DNA from: Siphonodentalium dalli | Lineage: Eukaryota; Mollusca; Scaphopoda; Gadilida; Siphonodentaliidae | Direction: 5' to 3' | Assembly: GCA_032622095.1 (NCBI GenBank) | Contig: CP136063.1 | Coordinates: forward strand, 63,623,897 to 63,687,896 | DNA: 64,000 bases | Shown: positions 1 through 11,255 of the stretch, in pieces | How positions within the stretch are numbered: position 1 is the stretch's first letter | Layout of the letters: every line of letters begins with the position of its first letter | Notes under the pieces: model-generated | The model's database searches: none | What the model saw: only the letters and a program-made list of their open reading frames with translations | What the model was told of the DNA's origin: nothing | Made by a program: the position numbers and the translations under genes

Positions 1-510
1 GACGTAAAATGACGTACATGACGTTCGCCTCAACCATGAAACGGGAACTATTTAAATAAAATAATCATCAAACATGACAAACACGCCCTGTATGTGCCTA
101 AATAAACCTTCTAATCCTGTATTTTTAATGCACGGATTCTAGGACGCGAAGCGTGTAAGAAACCCATTTACACATCGTGTCGTTCTGTGTATGTACCTAA
201 CATTCTATAATATTCTCACCAAAGTTTCCAGTCAGAGGTTCGTGAAATACGCAAGTCCATACATCTAGAAGAATCCTTCCACTGACAACTTGGTCAGAGT
301 GTTAGAGCAAACAACTGTGAGTTTGGACACAAATGAGGCGTGAGCTTGTTTGAACAATGGTACAGCATATGCTCGTAACTGCCAAAATACTATGTAAAAT
401 ATCATTATCCTAGTTTATTACCGGTTGCGATCGACTTGGCCCTTTTGAATACGTGATATGCATCAACTCGAAACCACGTGATACCACACCTTGTTAATGG
501 ACATTCTTAA
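1..510. other. No recognisable gene
   Basis: AT-rich sequence without a supported reading frame. No repeat shared with the rest of the window was seen before about position 511. Confidence 0.5.
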
Positions 511-958
511 AGGTGGATTATCTCTTTGTAAACATGTATTATATAGTTACCGGGGTATAACATATTAGATCTGAATTGAAGACTCCTGTCCGGAATTGCT
601 TCTATTGATTAATATTAATTTTATTTCGAATATTTTCTGGTCTAAAAAGGTGTGGTTGTTTAGCTAACGAACAATAGTGGTTACTGTTAACATGTCGCTT
701 ATAACTATGGCATAAACCAATACAACCAACCAATCTGGGACATTTGACGTTCGGTACGTAGCCATAGGAATAGCCTAATGCTCTATATCGCTATATGGTA
801 TCACCGAATGGTCAGTTCTAAAAATAAACAAATAAACGGTCCCAATAAAATATTCGAAATAAAATCAATATTAATTGATAGAAGCCTTTCCGGACAGGGG
901 TCTTCAGTTCATATTAATTATTTTATACCCACGCAACTATTTCAAATTTGTTATTTAA
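511..958. repeat. Long-TIR MITE, diverged copy 1
   Basis: This block is a diverged copy of 2452-2956 and 6515-7019. Its two ends are inverted copies of each other: a segment around 575-640 carrying CTCCTGTCCGG, TTAATATTAATTTTATTTCG and TCTAAAAA recurs in reverse near 815-905. It is non-coding. The short open frame at 778-966 lies in the terminal repeat and is chance. Confidence 0.65.
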
Positions 959-1519
959 AGAGATAATTCATCTTTGATATCTCTGAATGTTGGCATTGCA
1001 GATGCTATTGTTTAATGAATCAACTAATAATGTGTTTCTTAATTTTATTGCAATATTTTGTGTGTTTACTATTCCAGGTTTCTTCACATCCATAACGAAG
1101 TAATAGTGTTTTAATATTATCCAAACTATTTTTGTCCCTTGAACATTGCATATATACCGTACGAATCCTTGCGTGGAGAGTCGTCATTTTGTGTTGATAT
1201 ACGATAAATTTCTTAGGACTTGTTTCAAAATGTTGATCGAAATAGGGAAGCGTCCAAGATCGCCCCTTACTGCAAAGTGTGTGGCCTTGGAATTAACACG
1301 TAATATGCTTTTATCAAAGCTCAATGCAAGGCTTTCAAAAGATTCTTTATCATGGTGGTTATGATTCAGTCGGTCTGGAGTGTTTTCCGAAATCCCCCCA
1401 AAACCTCAGAACAATATGTCATTATCGGGACTATTGTTTTATCGAATAAATTAAGAGATATCTAAATCCTTTCAGTGAATGATCGATATCTACTCTTGAT
1501 TACCATGCCATAATTTTCA
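959..1519. other. No recognisable gene
   Basis: AT-rich, no domain-bearing frame. An open frame at 1146-1364 (72 codons) matches nothing I recognise and has no clear splice signals. Confidence 0.4.
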
Positions 1520-1521
1520 TA

Positions 1522-1669
1522 TACTGTTGTATAAGGATTTTAGAGTTTTTCTTTATTCAGTGTTAATTTTTTCCTGATTTTGTTGTTTGATACGAAACGT
1601 GATGCAGATTTGAAAAAAAATAAGCAATGAATGAAGAAATTCTAAAATCCTAATACAACAGTCTATGGC
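1522..1669. repeat. Short hairpin MITE
   Basis: Inverted arms of about 22 bp: ACTGTTGTATAAGGATTTTA near 1523 pairs with TAAAATCCTAATACAACAGT near 1645. The interior is about 100 bp of AT-rich filler. No target duplication could be fixed. Confidence 0.6.
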
Positions 1670-2451
1670 AAATATGGCCCGGTGATAGAAAACCGATAGA
1701 TAACCCTTTCTCAATCACTCGAGACTGGAAAACAGGTAGATAATCTGATTGCTGGGCTCCTAAATGCAATATTTTATAATGGTGTAATCATTTTTGAATT
1801 TGTTAGATCTGACCTAGACATGTAAATTATAATAAAATACTATAAACCCACGTTGTTTTATCAATATTTATTAATAACTGCCTAATATGATAAACAGCAA
1901 TATGTTGGCCAAACATTATCTTTGGGAAGTTGATAATTTTTTAGGGGCAGTAGATTAATTCTTTTTTCACAAAATTGGTTGTCCTTCCAGTTATAAATCA
2001 AGATTTCAAATGAAATCAATAATCCTAATGAGTTGCCACTATCAAGAGGTTGAGAAAGGTAGACATACCAAACCTACGAAAATTGTATTCGATGAACACA
2101 TATGTAAGCAATGCCATAGTGTGGAATAACGCCGACACTCGCAAACGCGACAAAGTACAATATTGTATGGCATCCAAAGGCCGATGATAGGACCATAGTG
2201 GGCCATTTATTTAATTTAAATTACGAACAAAGATGAGACAGGTTCATTAAACGAGTTATATCTGAGCGTAATACTCAACGGACGTACGTTACCGGGACTG
2301 CGGCCACATTACAACACTCTTTGTCTTAATATCTACACTTTGCTTTTCCCTTCTTGTGCTTGTTTTATGTATGGCATACCTGTAGTATATTGTATTTGAT
2401 TGAACATTAAACTATCTAACTATAACAGTGTAAATTGGAATGGTCTCTTGT

Positions 2452-2956
2452 TAAAGGTGGATTATCTCTTTGTAAACATGTATTATATAGTTACCGCGTT
2501 ATAAAATATTAGATATGAACCGAAGACTCCTGTCCGGAAATGCTTCTATCGATTAATATTAATTTTATTTCGAATATGTTCTGGTCTAAAAAGGTGTGGT
2601 TGTTTAGCTAACGAACAATAGTGCTTACTTTTACAGAGACCAGAAATGTTATTGTGTAGTTTTGTCACAAATAAACGATAATTATACTCATTATCGCTTA
2701 TAACTATGGAATAAAACAATACAACCAATCAATCTGGGATATTTGACGTTCGGTAGGTAGCCACAGTAACAGCATAATGCTCTATGTCGCTATATGGTAT
2801 CACCCGAATGGTCTGTTCTAAAAATAGACAAATAAAGTGTCCCAAAAAATATTCGAAATAAAATCAATATTAATTGCTAGAAACCTTCCCGGACAGGGGT
2901 CTTCAGTTCATATTTATTATTTTATACACACGCAACTATTTCAATTTGTTATTTAA
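2452..2956. repeat. Long-TIR MITE, copy 2
   Basis: Its left arm (about 2500-2600) and right arm (about 2812-2925) are inverted copies of each other, both containing CCTGTCCGGA-type sequence and a long TTAATATTAA-rich stretch. It is related to 511-958 and is repeated inside unit 2 at 6515-7019. The right edge abuts a TTAA MITE. Confidence 0.7.
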
Positions 2957-3350
2957 CCCTTTACCCAACACAACGGCCAAAAACGCCCAAATAGAACTTC
3001 AACAGCTAAAATATCTTCGGTCTGTCTCAATAACACCATACAAATATGGATATCATTGGAACCGGTTCATTGACCACATTGTGATGCTTACAGTTATGCC
3101 CTGTGCCAATGCATTCTCTTATATATGCGAGTCGACCATAGGTCGCCTCGCATATATAAGAGAATGCATTGGCCTAAAAAAAAAAAACTTTTTACCATTT
3201 TACATTCTTTAACAATTTTATAATTTTTTCTTACATTTTTTATAATATTTTTCTACTGCATTCTCTTATATATGCGAGGCGACCTATGGTCGACTCGCAT
3301 ATATAAGAGAATGCATTGGCACAGGGCCATTCTGTTGGGTAAAGGGTTAA
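2953..3350. repeat. TTAA MITE family A, copy 1
   Basis: Flanked by TTAA on both sides with inverted ends CCCTTTACCCAACA / TGTTGGGTAAAGGG. The interior holds two nearly perfect hairpins built on GCCAATGCATTCTC-TTATATATGCGA and its complement. CCC ends plus a TTAA target site are typical of piggyBac-type elements. It has no coding capacity. Confidence 0.85.
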
Positions 3351-3814
3351 TGTGGATGGTGTTCAGGATAGGTAAGCACGACAGCCAGCACAGCGCGTAC
3401 TGAAAACGCAAAAAGGGATTCATATTCATTGGTGGGAAATGTTCAGCTAATAAGTTCAAAAAACGACGTATTGTCATTTGACGAAACTATTATATGACAA
3501 TTTTATAAGGGAGTGTTCAGTAAAGAAAGGTTTAAGTTCTAAGCTCCTGTGTTTATATGTGACTGGATTTCAAATTTCACCAAAACAGTTTTGGCACAAA
3601 TCTGATTTAATACGAAATTGTTTTCACCAGAATAAAACAATTAATTGGGATTTCCCATGCAAATCTCAAGAGCAAAAATTAGAGTTACAAATGTTTCAAG
3701 GTCTCACTTGATGCCATATTGGAATTAAGACGGTTGGTAAAGTCCAGCAACCGAGCATGCTTATCATTTAACACCCATAAAATGTAAATGGCCGATGTCA
3801 ACATTTGTTATAAA

Positions 3815-4262
3815 AAAAGTGCCTGGGCACTAGTCGCACCGGTATATCGGCATGTCATTAGACTCATTACATTGTATATATACAGTTCAAGATATCCTTT
3901 ACATCGGGTGCGTGGGAACTAGTCGCAGTGGTATATCGGCCTGTCATTACATTATATAGATACGGTGTTGGATATTCTTACCTCGAGTGCCAGGGAACTA
4001 GTCCCACTGGTATATCGGCCTAAATTACATTGTATTGAAACAGTCTTGGATATCCTTTACATCGAGTGCATGGGAACCAGTCGCATCGGCCTACATTACA
4101 TTGTATATAAATAAACAGTCTTGGATATCCTTTATATTGTATAATAGTCCAGGATACCCTTTACATCGGGTGCGTGGGAACTAGTTGCACTGGTATATTG
4201 GCCTGTCATATCATATTGGGCCTCGAATATCCCTTACATCGGGTTCCTGGACTAAATACTCA
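3815..4262. repeat. Diverged tandem repeat, about 80-90 bp unit, copy 1
   Basis: Five or six diverged units, each with a core like GGGAACTAGTCGCA, then GGTATATCGGCCT, a TTACATTGTATA spacer and GGATATCCTTTACATCG. Non-coding. It sits just downstream (transposase sense) of the palindrome array and may be part of the same element. Confidence 0.75.
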
Positions 4263-4470
4263 TATCATATTATATTATCATGACTTCATGCGGGAACGAT
4301 AACTTTGGACGCTGTTAGTGTTAGATAATTTGCAGTGGATACTTATGGGAGGCCAAATTAACATTTAATAATGAATTTTTCTTAAGCGCAAAACAATTAT
4401 TGTGCTTAAGCGAAAATAATAGAGATTAAGTGCAAATATATGGGGCGCCATCCCTGCAAATATTCGTTTT

Positions 4471-4986
4471 CGGAGATATCTCCTTGGATCCAGGCAGATA
4501 TCTGCTCGCATTATGGAGATATCTCATCGGTTTCAAGGAGATATCTGCTTGGAATATGGAGATATCTCCTCGGAAATATTTTCAAGGAGATATCTCCTTG
4601 AAACCGATGAGATATCTCCATAATGCGAGCAGATATCTCCTTGGATCCAAGGAGATATCTCCTTGGATCCAAGCAGATATCTGCTCGCATTATGGAGATA
4701 TCTCCTTGAAATATGTTCAAGGAGATATCTCCTTGGATCCAAGCAGATATCTGCTCGGATTATGGAGATATCTGCTTGAAAAATATTTCAAGGAGATATC
4801 TCCATATTCCGAGCAGATATCTGCTTGGATGTATTTCGAAAAAAAATTGAAAAAACGTATATGTATACTAAATCATTAATATTTCTTGGCCGCGGTTTTC
4901 CAAGGAGATATCTCCATAATCCAAGCAGATATCTGCTTGGAATATTTTCAAGGAGATATCTGCTTGGAATATGGAGATATCCCCTT
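4471..4986. repeat. AGATATCT palindrome array, copy 1
   Basis: Nineteen exact AGATATCT sites plus one variant (4975). Starts I indexed are 4474, 4496, 4517, 4539, 4560, 4588, 4610, 4631, 4653, 4675, 4696, 4723, 4745, 4766, 4794, 4815, 4906, 4927, 4954 and 4975. Spacing is 21-22 bp, or 27-28 bp, with one larger gap at 4823-4905. Most sites extend to GGAGATATCTCC or GCAGATATCTGC. Spacers are themselves palindromic (CTTGGATCCAAG) or occur in both orientations (GCTCGCATTATGG). Open frames here on both strands are by-products of the palindromy. Confidence 0.9.
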
Positions 4987-4989
4987 GGG

Positions 4990-5768
4990 TCTCTAGGTTT
5001 TACGACATCTTTCGGGAGTACGACGGTCTCAGGATCTCGGAGATGGTGACGAAACTCTGTTCTTAGTTGAAAGTCGCCGACATCACAGAAGCCTCTTTTC
5101 ATTTCCAGAACGTAAAACTCTTGCAGGTATTTGAGTGAAAGGACTATCGAATCTAAAGGCACCTGTTTCCAGTTGATCAGTTCCTTGCAGACGCGGTTGA
5201 AGGATTCCGATAAGTTGTTGGTGACGCCTGAATGTTCATTGAATATGCCGATCTCTTCGAGAATGAACCTGGCACTGTTGTTCTTGATTGGCTGCAATAA
5301 ATGTGTACTTATACGTATTCGACGAATGCAGAACTCCAGTTGACTGACAAAGTGTCGTGTAGCTGGTCTAAAGCATCCTCGTTGGTGGCTCTCATCATTT
5401 TTTCTACGTCCTCGCAGTATACAGCTATGTCGTCGGATCTTCCTCCATGTGATTTAACCCAATGTTTGACGTCTGATTTTATGTGATTCCAGCAAAACAC
5501 AAGTCGGCAGTGGAGCGTATCATTTGATGGCGTTTGAGAATGCAGATTCTCTTTCTGTGATGATCACCGGGTTGCCTATGGACATGTTTGGTACGGCTAC
5601 TGTTATCTCTCTCCAAAATGTGTCGTGGCACTTCTGATTTTTCCTGTCATATAACAGAAAGGCTGCAGGGAAACACACTTTACCTGTGAAGAACGGATGT
5701 TTAATTGTCAGCGCCGATAAAAAGTCTCCAAGGTTGAAGGTTGTGTCGTAGGAGAGGATTGGCGGCGT
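4990..5768 (-). pseudogene. MULE-type transposase pseudogene, copy 1 (5' truncated)
   Basis: Carboxy-terminal part of a Mutator-like (MULE) transposase. It shows a CWNH segment followed by SHGGRSDDIAVY near 5450-5490, then NNLSESFNR and LINWKQVPLDS around 5165-5235; this order is typical of animal MULE transposases. The protein is split by frameshifts: one between the catalytic domain and the CWNH segment, one near 5305. The 5' part is missing because the duplication breakpoint at 5768 cuts the DTTF catalytic region. Downstream the frame runs into the AGATATCT array, adding repeat-coded residues with no protein meaning. The same frameshifts occur in copies 2 and 3, so the gene was dead before it was duplicated. 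Confidence 0.8.
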
Positions 5769-6514
5769 AACCCTTTCTCAATCACTCGAGACTGGAAAAC
5801 GGGTAGATAATCTGATTGCTGGGCTCCTAAATGCAATATTTTATAATGGTGTAATCATTTTTGAATTTTTTAGATCTGACCTAGACATGTAAATTATAAT
5901 AAAATACTATAAACCCACGTTGTTTTATCAATATTTATTAATAACTGCCTAATATGATCAACAGCAATATGTTGGCCAAACATTATCTTTGGGAAGTTGA
6001 TAATTTTTTAGGGGCAGTAGATTAATTCTTTTTTCACAAAATTGGTTGTCCTTCCAGTTATAAATCAAGATTTAAAATGAAATCAATAATCCTAATGAGT
6101 TGCCACTATCAAGAGGTTGAGAAAGGTAGACATACCAAACCTACGAAAATTGTATTCGATGAACACATATGTAAGCAATGCCATAGTGGGGAATAACGCC
6201 GACACTCGCAAACGCGACTAAGTACAATATTGTATGGCATCCAAAGGCCGATGATAGGACAATAGTGGGCCATTTATTTAATTTAAATGACGAACAAAGA
6301 TGAGACAGGTTCATTAAACGAGTTATGTCTGAGCGTAATACTCAACGGACGTTACCGGGACTGCGGCCACATTACAACACTCTTTGTCTTAATATCTACA
6401 CGTTGCTTTTCCCTTCTTGTGCTTGTTTTATGTATGGCATACCTGTAGTATATTGTATTTGATTGAACATTAAACTATCTAACTATAACAGTGTAAATTG
6501 GAATGGTCTCTTGT

Positions 6515-7019
6515 TAAAGGTGGATTATCTCTTTGTAAACATGTATTATATAGTTACCGCGTTATAAAATATTAGATATGAACCGAAGACTCCTGTCCGA
6601 AAATGCTTCTATCGATTAATATTAATTTTATTTCGAATATTTTCTGTTCTAAAAAGGTGTGGTTGTTTTGCTAACGAACAATAGTGCTTACTTTTACAGA
6701 GACCAGAAATGTTATTGTGTAGTTTTGTCACAAATAAACGATAATTATACTCATTATCGCTTATAACTATGGAATAAAACAATACAACCAATCAATCTGG
6801 GATATTTGACGTTCGGTGGGTAGCCACAGTAACAGCATAATGCTCTATGTCGCTATATGGTATCACCCGAATGGTCTGTTCTAAAAATAGACAAATAAAG
6901 TGTCCCAAAAAATATTCGAAATAAAATCAATATTAATTGCTAGAAACCTTCCCGGACAGGGGTCTTCAGTTCATATTTATTATTTTATACACACGCAACT
7001 ATTTCAATTTGTTATTTAA
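6515..7019. repeat. Long-TIR MITE, copy 3
   Basis: Duplicate of 2452-2956 carried along in unit 2, with the same inverted arms and a few substitutions (for example TTTTCTGTTC near 6640 where copy 2 has TGTTCTGGTC). Confidence 0.7.
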
Positions 7020-7413
7020 CCCTTTACCCAACACAACGGCCAAAAACGCCCAAATAGAACTTCAACAGCTAAAATATCTTCGGTCTGTCTCAATAACACC
7101 ATACAAATATGGATATCATTGGAACCGGTTCATTGACCACATTGTGATGCTTACAGTTATGCCCTGTGCCAATGCATTCTCTTATATATGCGAGTCGACC
7201 ATAGGTCGCCTCGCATATATAAGAGAATGCATTGGCCTAAAAAAAACAAACTTTTTACCATTTTACATTCTTTAACAATTTTATAATTTTTTCTTACATT
7301 TTTTATAATATTTTTCTACTGCATTCTCTTATATATGCGAGGCGACCTATGGTCGACTCGCATATATAAGAGAATGCATTGGCACAGGGCCATTCTGTTG
7401 GGTAAAGGGTTAA
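7016..7413. repeat. TTAA MITE family A, copy 2
   Basis: Copy of the element at 2953-3350 made by the segmental duplication, not by a new insertion. It has the same TTAA ends, inverted termini and two internal hairpins; an A-run is interrupted by a C near 7247. Confidence 0.85.
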
Positions 7414-7877
7414 TGTGGATGGTGTTCAGGATAGGTAAGCACGACAGCCAGCACAGCGCGTACTGAAAACGCAAAAAGGGATTCATATTCATTGGTGGGA
7501 AATGTTCAGCTAATAAGTTCAAAAAACGACGTATTGTCATTTGACGAAACTATTATATGACAATTTTATAAGGGAGTGTTCAGTAAAGAAAGGTTTAAGT
7601 TCTAAGCTCCTGTGTTTATATGTGACTGGATTTCAAATTTCACCAAAACAGTTTTGGCACAAATCTGATTTAATACGAAATTGTTTTCACCAGAATAAAA
7701 CAATTAATTGGGATTTCCCATGCAAATCTCAAGAGCAAAAATTAGAGTTACAAATGTTTCAAGGTCTCACTTGATGCCATATTGGAATTAAGACGGTTGG
7801 TAAAGTCCAGCAACCGAGCATGCTTATCATTTAACACCCATAAAATGTAAATGGCCGATGTCAACATTTGTTATAAA

Positions 7878-8325
7878 AAAAGTGCCTGGGCACTAGTCGC
7901 ACCGGTATATCGGCATGTCATTAGACTCATTACATTGTATATATACAGTTCAAGATATCCTTTACATCGGGTGCGTGGGAACTAGTCGCAGTGGTATATC
8001 GGCCTGTCATTACATTATATAGATACGGTGTTGGATATTCTTACCTCGAGTGCCAGGGAACTAGTCCCACTGGTATATCGGCCTAAATTACATTGTATTG
8101 AAACAGTCTTGGATATCCTTTACATCGAGTGCATGGGAACCAGTCGCATCGGCCTACATTACATTGTATATAAATAAACAGTCTTGGATATCCTTTATAT
8201 TGTATAATAGTCCAGGATACCCTTTACATCGGGTGCGTGGGAACTAGTTGCACTGGTATATTGGCCTGTCATATCATATTGGGCCTCGAATATCCCTTAC
8301 ATCGGGTTCCTGGACTAAATACTCA
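7878..8325. repeat. Diverged tandem repeat, about 80-90 bp unit, copy 2
   Basis: Duplicate of 3815-4262 with the same units in the same order. Confidence 0.75.
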
Positions 8326-8533
8326 TATCATATTATATTATCATGACTTCATGCGGGAACGATAACTTTGGACGCTGTTAGTGTTAGATAATTTGCAGTG
8401 GATACTTATGGGAGGCCAAATTAACATTTAATAATGAATTTTTCTTAAGCGCAAAACAATTATTGTGCTTAAGCGAAAATAATAGAGATTAAGTGCAAAT
8501 ATATGGGGCGCCATCCCTGCAAATATTCGTTTT

Positions 8534-9049
8534 CGGAGATATCTCCTTGGATCCAGGCAGATATCTGCTCGCATTATGGAGATATCTCATCGGTTTCAAG
8601 GAGATATCTGCTTGGAATATGGAGATATCTCCTCGGAAATATTTTCAAGGAGATATCTCCTTGAAACCGATGAGATATCTCCATAATGCGAGCAGATATC
8701 TCCTTGGATCCAAGGAGATATCTCCTTGGATCCAAGCAGATATCTGCTCGCATTATGGAGATATCTCCTTGAAATATGTTCAAGGAGATATCTCCTTGGA
8801 TCCTAGCAGATATCTGCTCGGATTATGGAGATATCTGCTTGAAAAATATTTCAAGGAGATATCTCCATATTCCGAGCAGATATCTGCTTGGATGTATTTC
8901 GAAAAAAAATTGAAAAAACGTATATGTATACTAAATCATTAATATTTCTTGGCCGCGGTTTTCCAAGGAGATATCTCCATAATCCAAGCAGATATCTGCT
9001 TGGAATATTTTCAAGGAGATATCTGCTTGGAATATGGAGATATCCCCTT
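8534..9049. repeat. AGATATCT palindrome array, copy 2
   Basis: Copy of 4471-4986 at an offset of 4063 bp, with the same site order and spacing. One visible change is GGATCCTAGC where copy 1 has GGATCCAAGC, near 8805, in a spacer and not in an AGATATCT core. Confidence 0.9.
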
Positions 9050-9052
9050 GGG

Positions 9053-10436
9053 TCTCTAGGTTTTACGACATCTTTCGGGAGTACGACGGTCTCAGGATCT
9101 CGGAGATGGTGACGAAACTCTGTTCTTAGTTGAAAGTCGCCGACATCACAGAAGCCTCTTTTCATTTCCAGAACGTAAAACTCTTGCAGGTATTTGAGTG
9201 AAAGGACTATCGAATCTAAAGGCACCTGTTTCCAGTTGATCAGTTCCTTGCAGACGCGGTTGAAGGATTCCGATAAGTTGTTGGTGACGCCTGAATGTTC
9301 ATTGAATATGCCGATCTCTTCGAGAATGAACCTGGCACTGTTGTTCTTGATTGGCTGCAATAAATGTGTACTTATACGTATTCGACGAATGCAGAACTCC
9401 AGTTGACTGACAAAGTGTCGTGTAGCTGGTCTAAAGCATCCTCGTTGGTGGCTCTCATCATTTTTTCTACGTCCTCGCAGTATACAGCTATGTCGTCGGA
9501 TCTTCCTCCATGTGATTTAACCCAATGTTTGACGTCTGATTTTATGTGATTCCAGCAAAACACAAGTCGGCAGTGGAGCGTATCATTTGATGGCGTTTGA
9601 GAATGCAGATTCTCTTTCTGTGATGATCACCGGGTTGCCTATGGACATGTTTGGTACGGCTACTGTTATCTCTCTCCAAAATGTGTCGTGGCACTTCTGA
9701 TTTTTCCTGTCATATAACAGAAAGGCTGCAGGGAAACACACTTTACCTGTGAAGAACGGATGTTTAATTGTCAGCGCCGATAAAAAGTCTCCAAGGTTGA
9801 AGGTTGTGTCGTAGGAGAGGATTGGCGGCGTGTCCGATGCTAGCAGTCTGTTTAGTTCCTGTAGAATTCCACTGTTACCAATCACCACACGAAGCTCTGG
9901 GTATATACTGAAATCTAGGACGAAGTCAGATATGTTGTATGCCAGCGCCAGTGTATTATATGCTGCGTCATGGCTATCTTCCTCGATGTGTTGACTGCGT
10001 ACCTGACGTTACCAACTTGCTTCATGTTCTTGGCATTCATGATTCCTTGGGTCGTCGTTGATATGCCTGGTTTGGTCACACTGTCCCTGTATACCGGTGC
10101 CGGTTCTCTGTCTACACATTCTTTTCTCGAGGTGGGCCACAGCAGGTGGCAATGGTCGACGGCAGCGTTCGTTGATACTTCTGTTCCTTTGTCTTTGAAT
10201 TACCATGCGGCCTACTTACGTGAACACTTTCGTCCCCAATATAATGGACGATAACTAACTCTGAAACAAGAGAAGAATACATTACCGTTTGAGCCTGTTA
10301 GAAGGTAAACGGAACCTCCTTTTGACAGTTTTGGTGGCACTGTCGATTTTTTGTCCACGTCGAGTTTCTCGAATATCGAGAGCACTTCTCGATAATCAAG
10401 ATCAGATTCTTTGTTCATGTAGATTGTAGCTGACAT
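9053..10436 (-). pseudogene. MULE-type transposase pseudogene, copy 2
   Basis: The ATG is at 10436 and begins MSATIYMNKESDLDYREV. A catalytic stretch follows at 9583-9888: YDTTFNLGDF, the RNQKCHDTFW region, then VIITERESAF. These are the motifs of the MULE transposase domain; the usual Asp before the second acidic position reads as Glu (ITERES) here. Next come CWNH, SHGGRSDDIAVY and NNLSESFNR as in copy 1. Shared frameshifts separate the N-terminal domain, the catalytic domain and the C-terminal part, and a TGA ends the catalytic frame. This copy also has a private 137-bp deletion near 10286-10291 between short GTTTGA/TTTTGA matches. It is not expected to make active protein. Confidence 0.8.
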
Positions 10437-10598
10437 TGTGTACGATGAAGAAGCTAGCATATACTGACCAGCAGGATCGCAGGTTTGGTAGTTTGGGGGG
10501 CTAACCCCGGGATGGTCGAATAGACCGAGAGGTCTATTCCTTCACCCTTCATTTTTGTAGCTTTAATATATAAGTATCACAAAAAAGAGCATTTTTAT

Positions 10599-11255
10599 TC
10601 AATCCATGCTTTTTTTCTTTGGTGGCTTCTCTGAGGATGGAGGAGATGTTGGTTTATCCTTCTGTTGTTGTTGTTGGTCATTGCTGTTTGTCAACTGTAG
10701 CATTCTGTCAGCTCGATCTTGCAGCTCCGATATTGCTTGAAGCATAGCTTTATGTTGCGCTTTTTCATCCTCAGAGGGCGACGCCGGCCTCTCCGGGTAT
10801 CTCGGCGTCGGAGGGGCGGTGAAGGTGGTATCCGCCCCTGGTGGAGACTGGCTAGGTGGTGTTACCATCTCCACGGGGAAGACATGTGGCGGCGGGACGT
10901 CCGGGTGACGTCGATGTCCCCATTTCCGCTGTCCTCGACGACAACCGGGACATCCGGAAGAGCATCGGCGTCCCTGCTGGTGGTGTTGGCTGGAGTCGCA
11001 GTTTGTTGTTCTGAGCCAGAGGCCAAGTGGGGGAGAAACTGGGCGTCTCTCAGTTCTCCGTTTCCACTTGGCCCTTCTCTCGGTGTCTCTGCGGCGTCTT
11101 GAGGGTGTCTTTTTCTTTTTCTTTCCCATCGTCCCGGTGCTGCTGTCCCTGTTATCCCCGGACCGGAGGAATCCAGTCGGTCCATCCAGGCCCCGGCCGG
11201 TAGAAGGTTCTACCGGGGTGACCTGGATATCCAAAACTACTTCCAGCTGACCCAT
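10599..11255 (-). CDS. Unknown gene P1, KTPSRRRRD-motif protein, left copy
   Basis: I do not recognise this family by name. The frame from the ATG at 11255 (MGQLEVVLDIQV) runs through a run of lysines, KTPSRRRRDTERRAKWKRR, a proline-rich middle, a predicted helix (AMLQAISELQDRADRMLQL), a Q-run and the C-terminus SSEKPPKKKSMD. The stop overlaps a possible poly(A) signal (TGAATAAA). The neighbouring gene P2 shares the VSW...G-L N-terminal pattern, the basic motif and the SSEK-PKKK tail, so the two are old tandem paralogues. The right copy at 19 kb has 18 more bases just upstream of this ATG, coding VSWTLR. The true start may therefore lie farther upstream (near 11331) after a frameshift. An alternative frame (SRDADALPDVPVVVEDSG) matches P2 better in the middle, so this copy may be broken or spliced. 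Confidence 0.4.
   Translation of the reverse strand: MGQLEVVLDIQVTPVEPSTGRGLDGPTGFLRSGDNRDSSTGTMGKKKKKTPSRRRRDTERRAKWKRRTERRPVSPPLGLWLRTTNCDSSQHHQQGRRCSSGCPGCRRGQRKWGHRRHPDVPPPHVFPVEMVTPPSQSPPGADTTFTAPPTPRYPERPASPSEDEKAQHKAMLQAISELQDRADRMLQLTNSNDQQQQQKDKPTSPPSSEKPPKKKSMD

Larger units (their letters stand above)
1703..5768. repeat. Segmental duplication unit 1 (about 4.06 kb)
   Basis: Nearly identical to 5770-9831, with only scattered substitutions and a 4-bp indel near 2288/6352. It starts with CCCTTTCTCAATCACTCGAG in both copies. Unit 1 ends inside the MULE transposase pseudogene, where the sequence jumps straight to the start of unit 2 (junction at 5768/5769). That shows a tandem duplication with one breakpoint inside the transposase. 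Confidence 0.9.
5770..9831. repeat. Segmental duplication unit 2 (about 4.06 kb)
   Basis: Tandem copy of 1703-5768. Unlike unit 1 it continues without a break past 9831 into the 5' half of the transposase, so it is the more complete copy. From 7689 on it also belongs to the larger block repeated at 14788. Confidence 0.9.

Noticed and set aside
3107-3317. Paired frames of 60-112 codons around 2.9-3.5 kb and their copies
   Set aside because: They run through MITE hairpins and terminal repeats and have no domain features.
4430-4879. 149-codon frame with repeated GDISLDP / RYLLG peptides, and similar frames on the other strand
   Set aside because: It is the translation of the AGATATCT palindrome array. 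Near-identical peptides on both strands and in three places follow from the palindromes.
4471-4986. CRISPR-like regular spacing
   Set aside because: Repeats are 8-12-bp palindromes with spacers reused in both orientations, in eukaryotic sequence, with no cas genes.
10719-11102. 127-codon plus-strand frame opposite gene P1
   Set aside because: It is antisense to the KTPSRRRRD frame, and its arginine-rich composition mirrors the GC-rich P1 codons.
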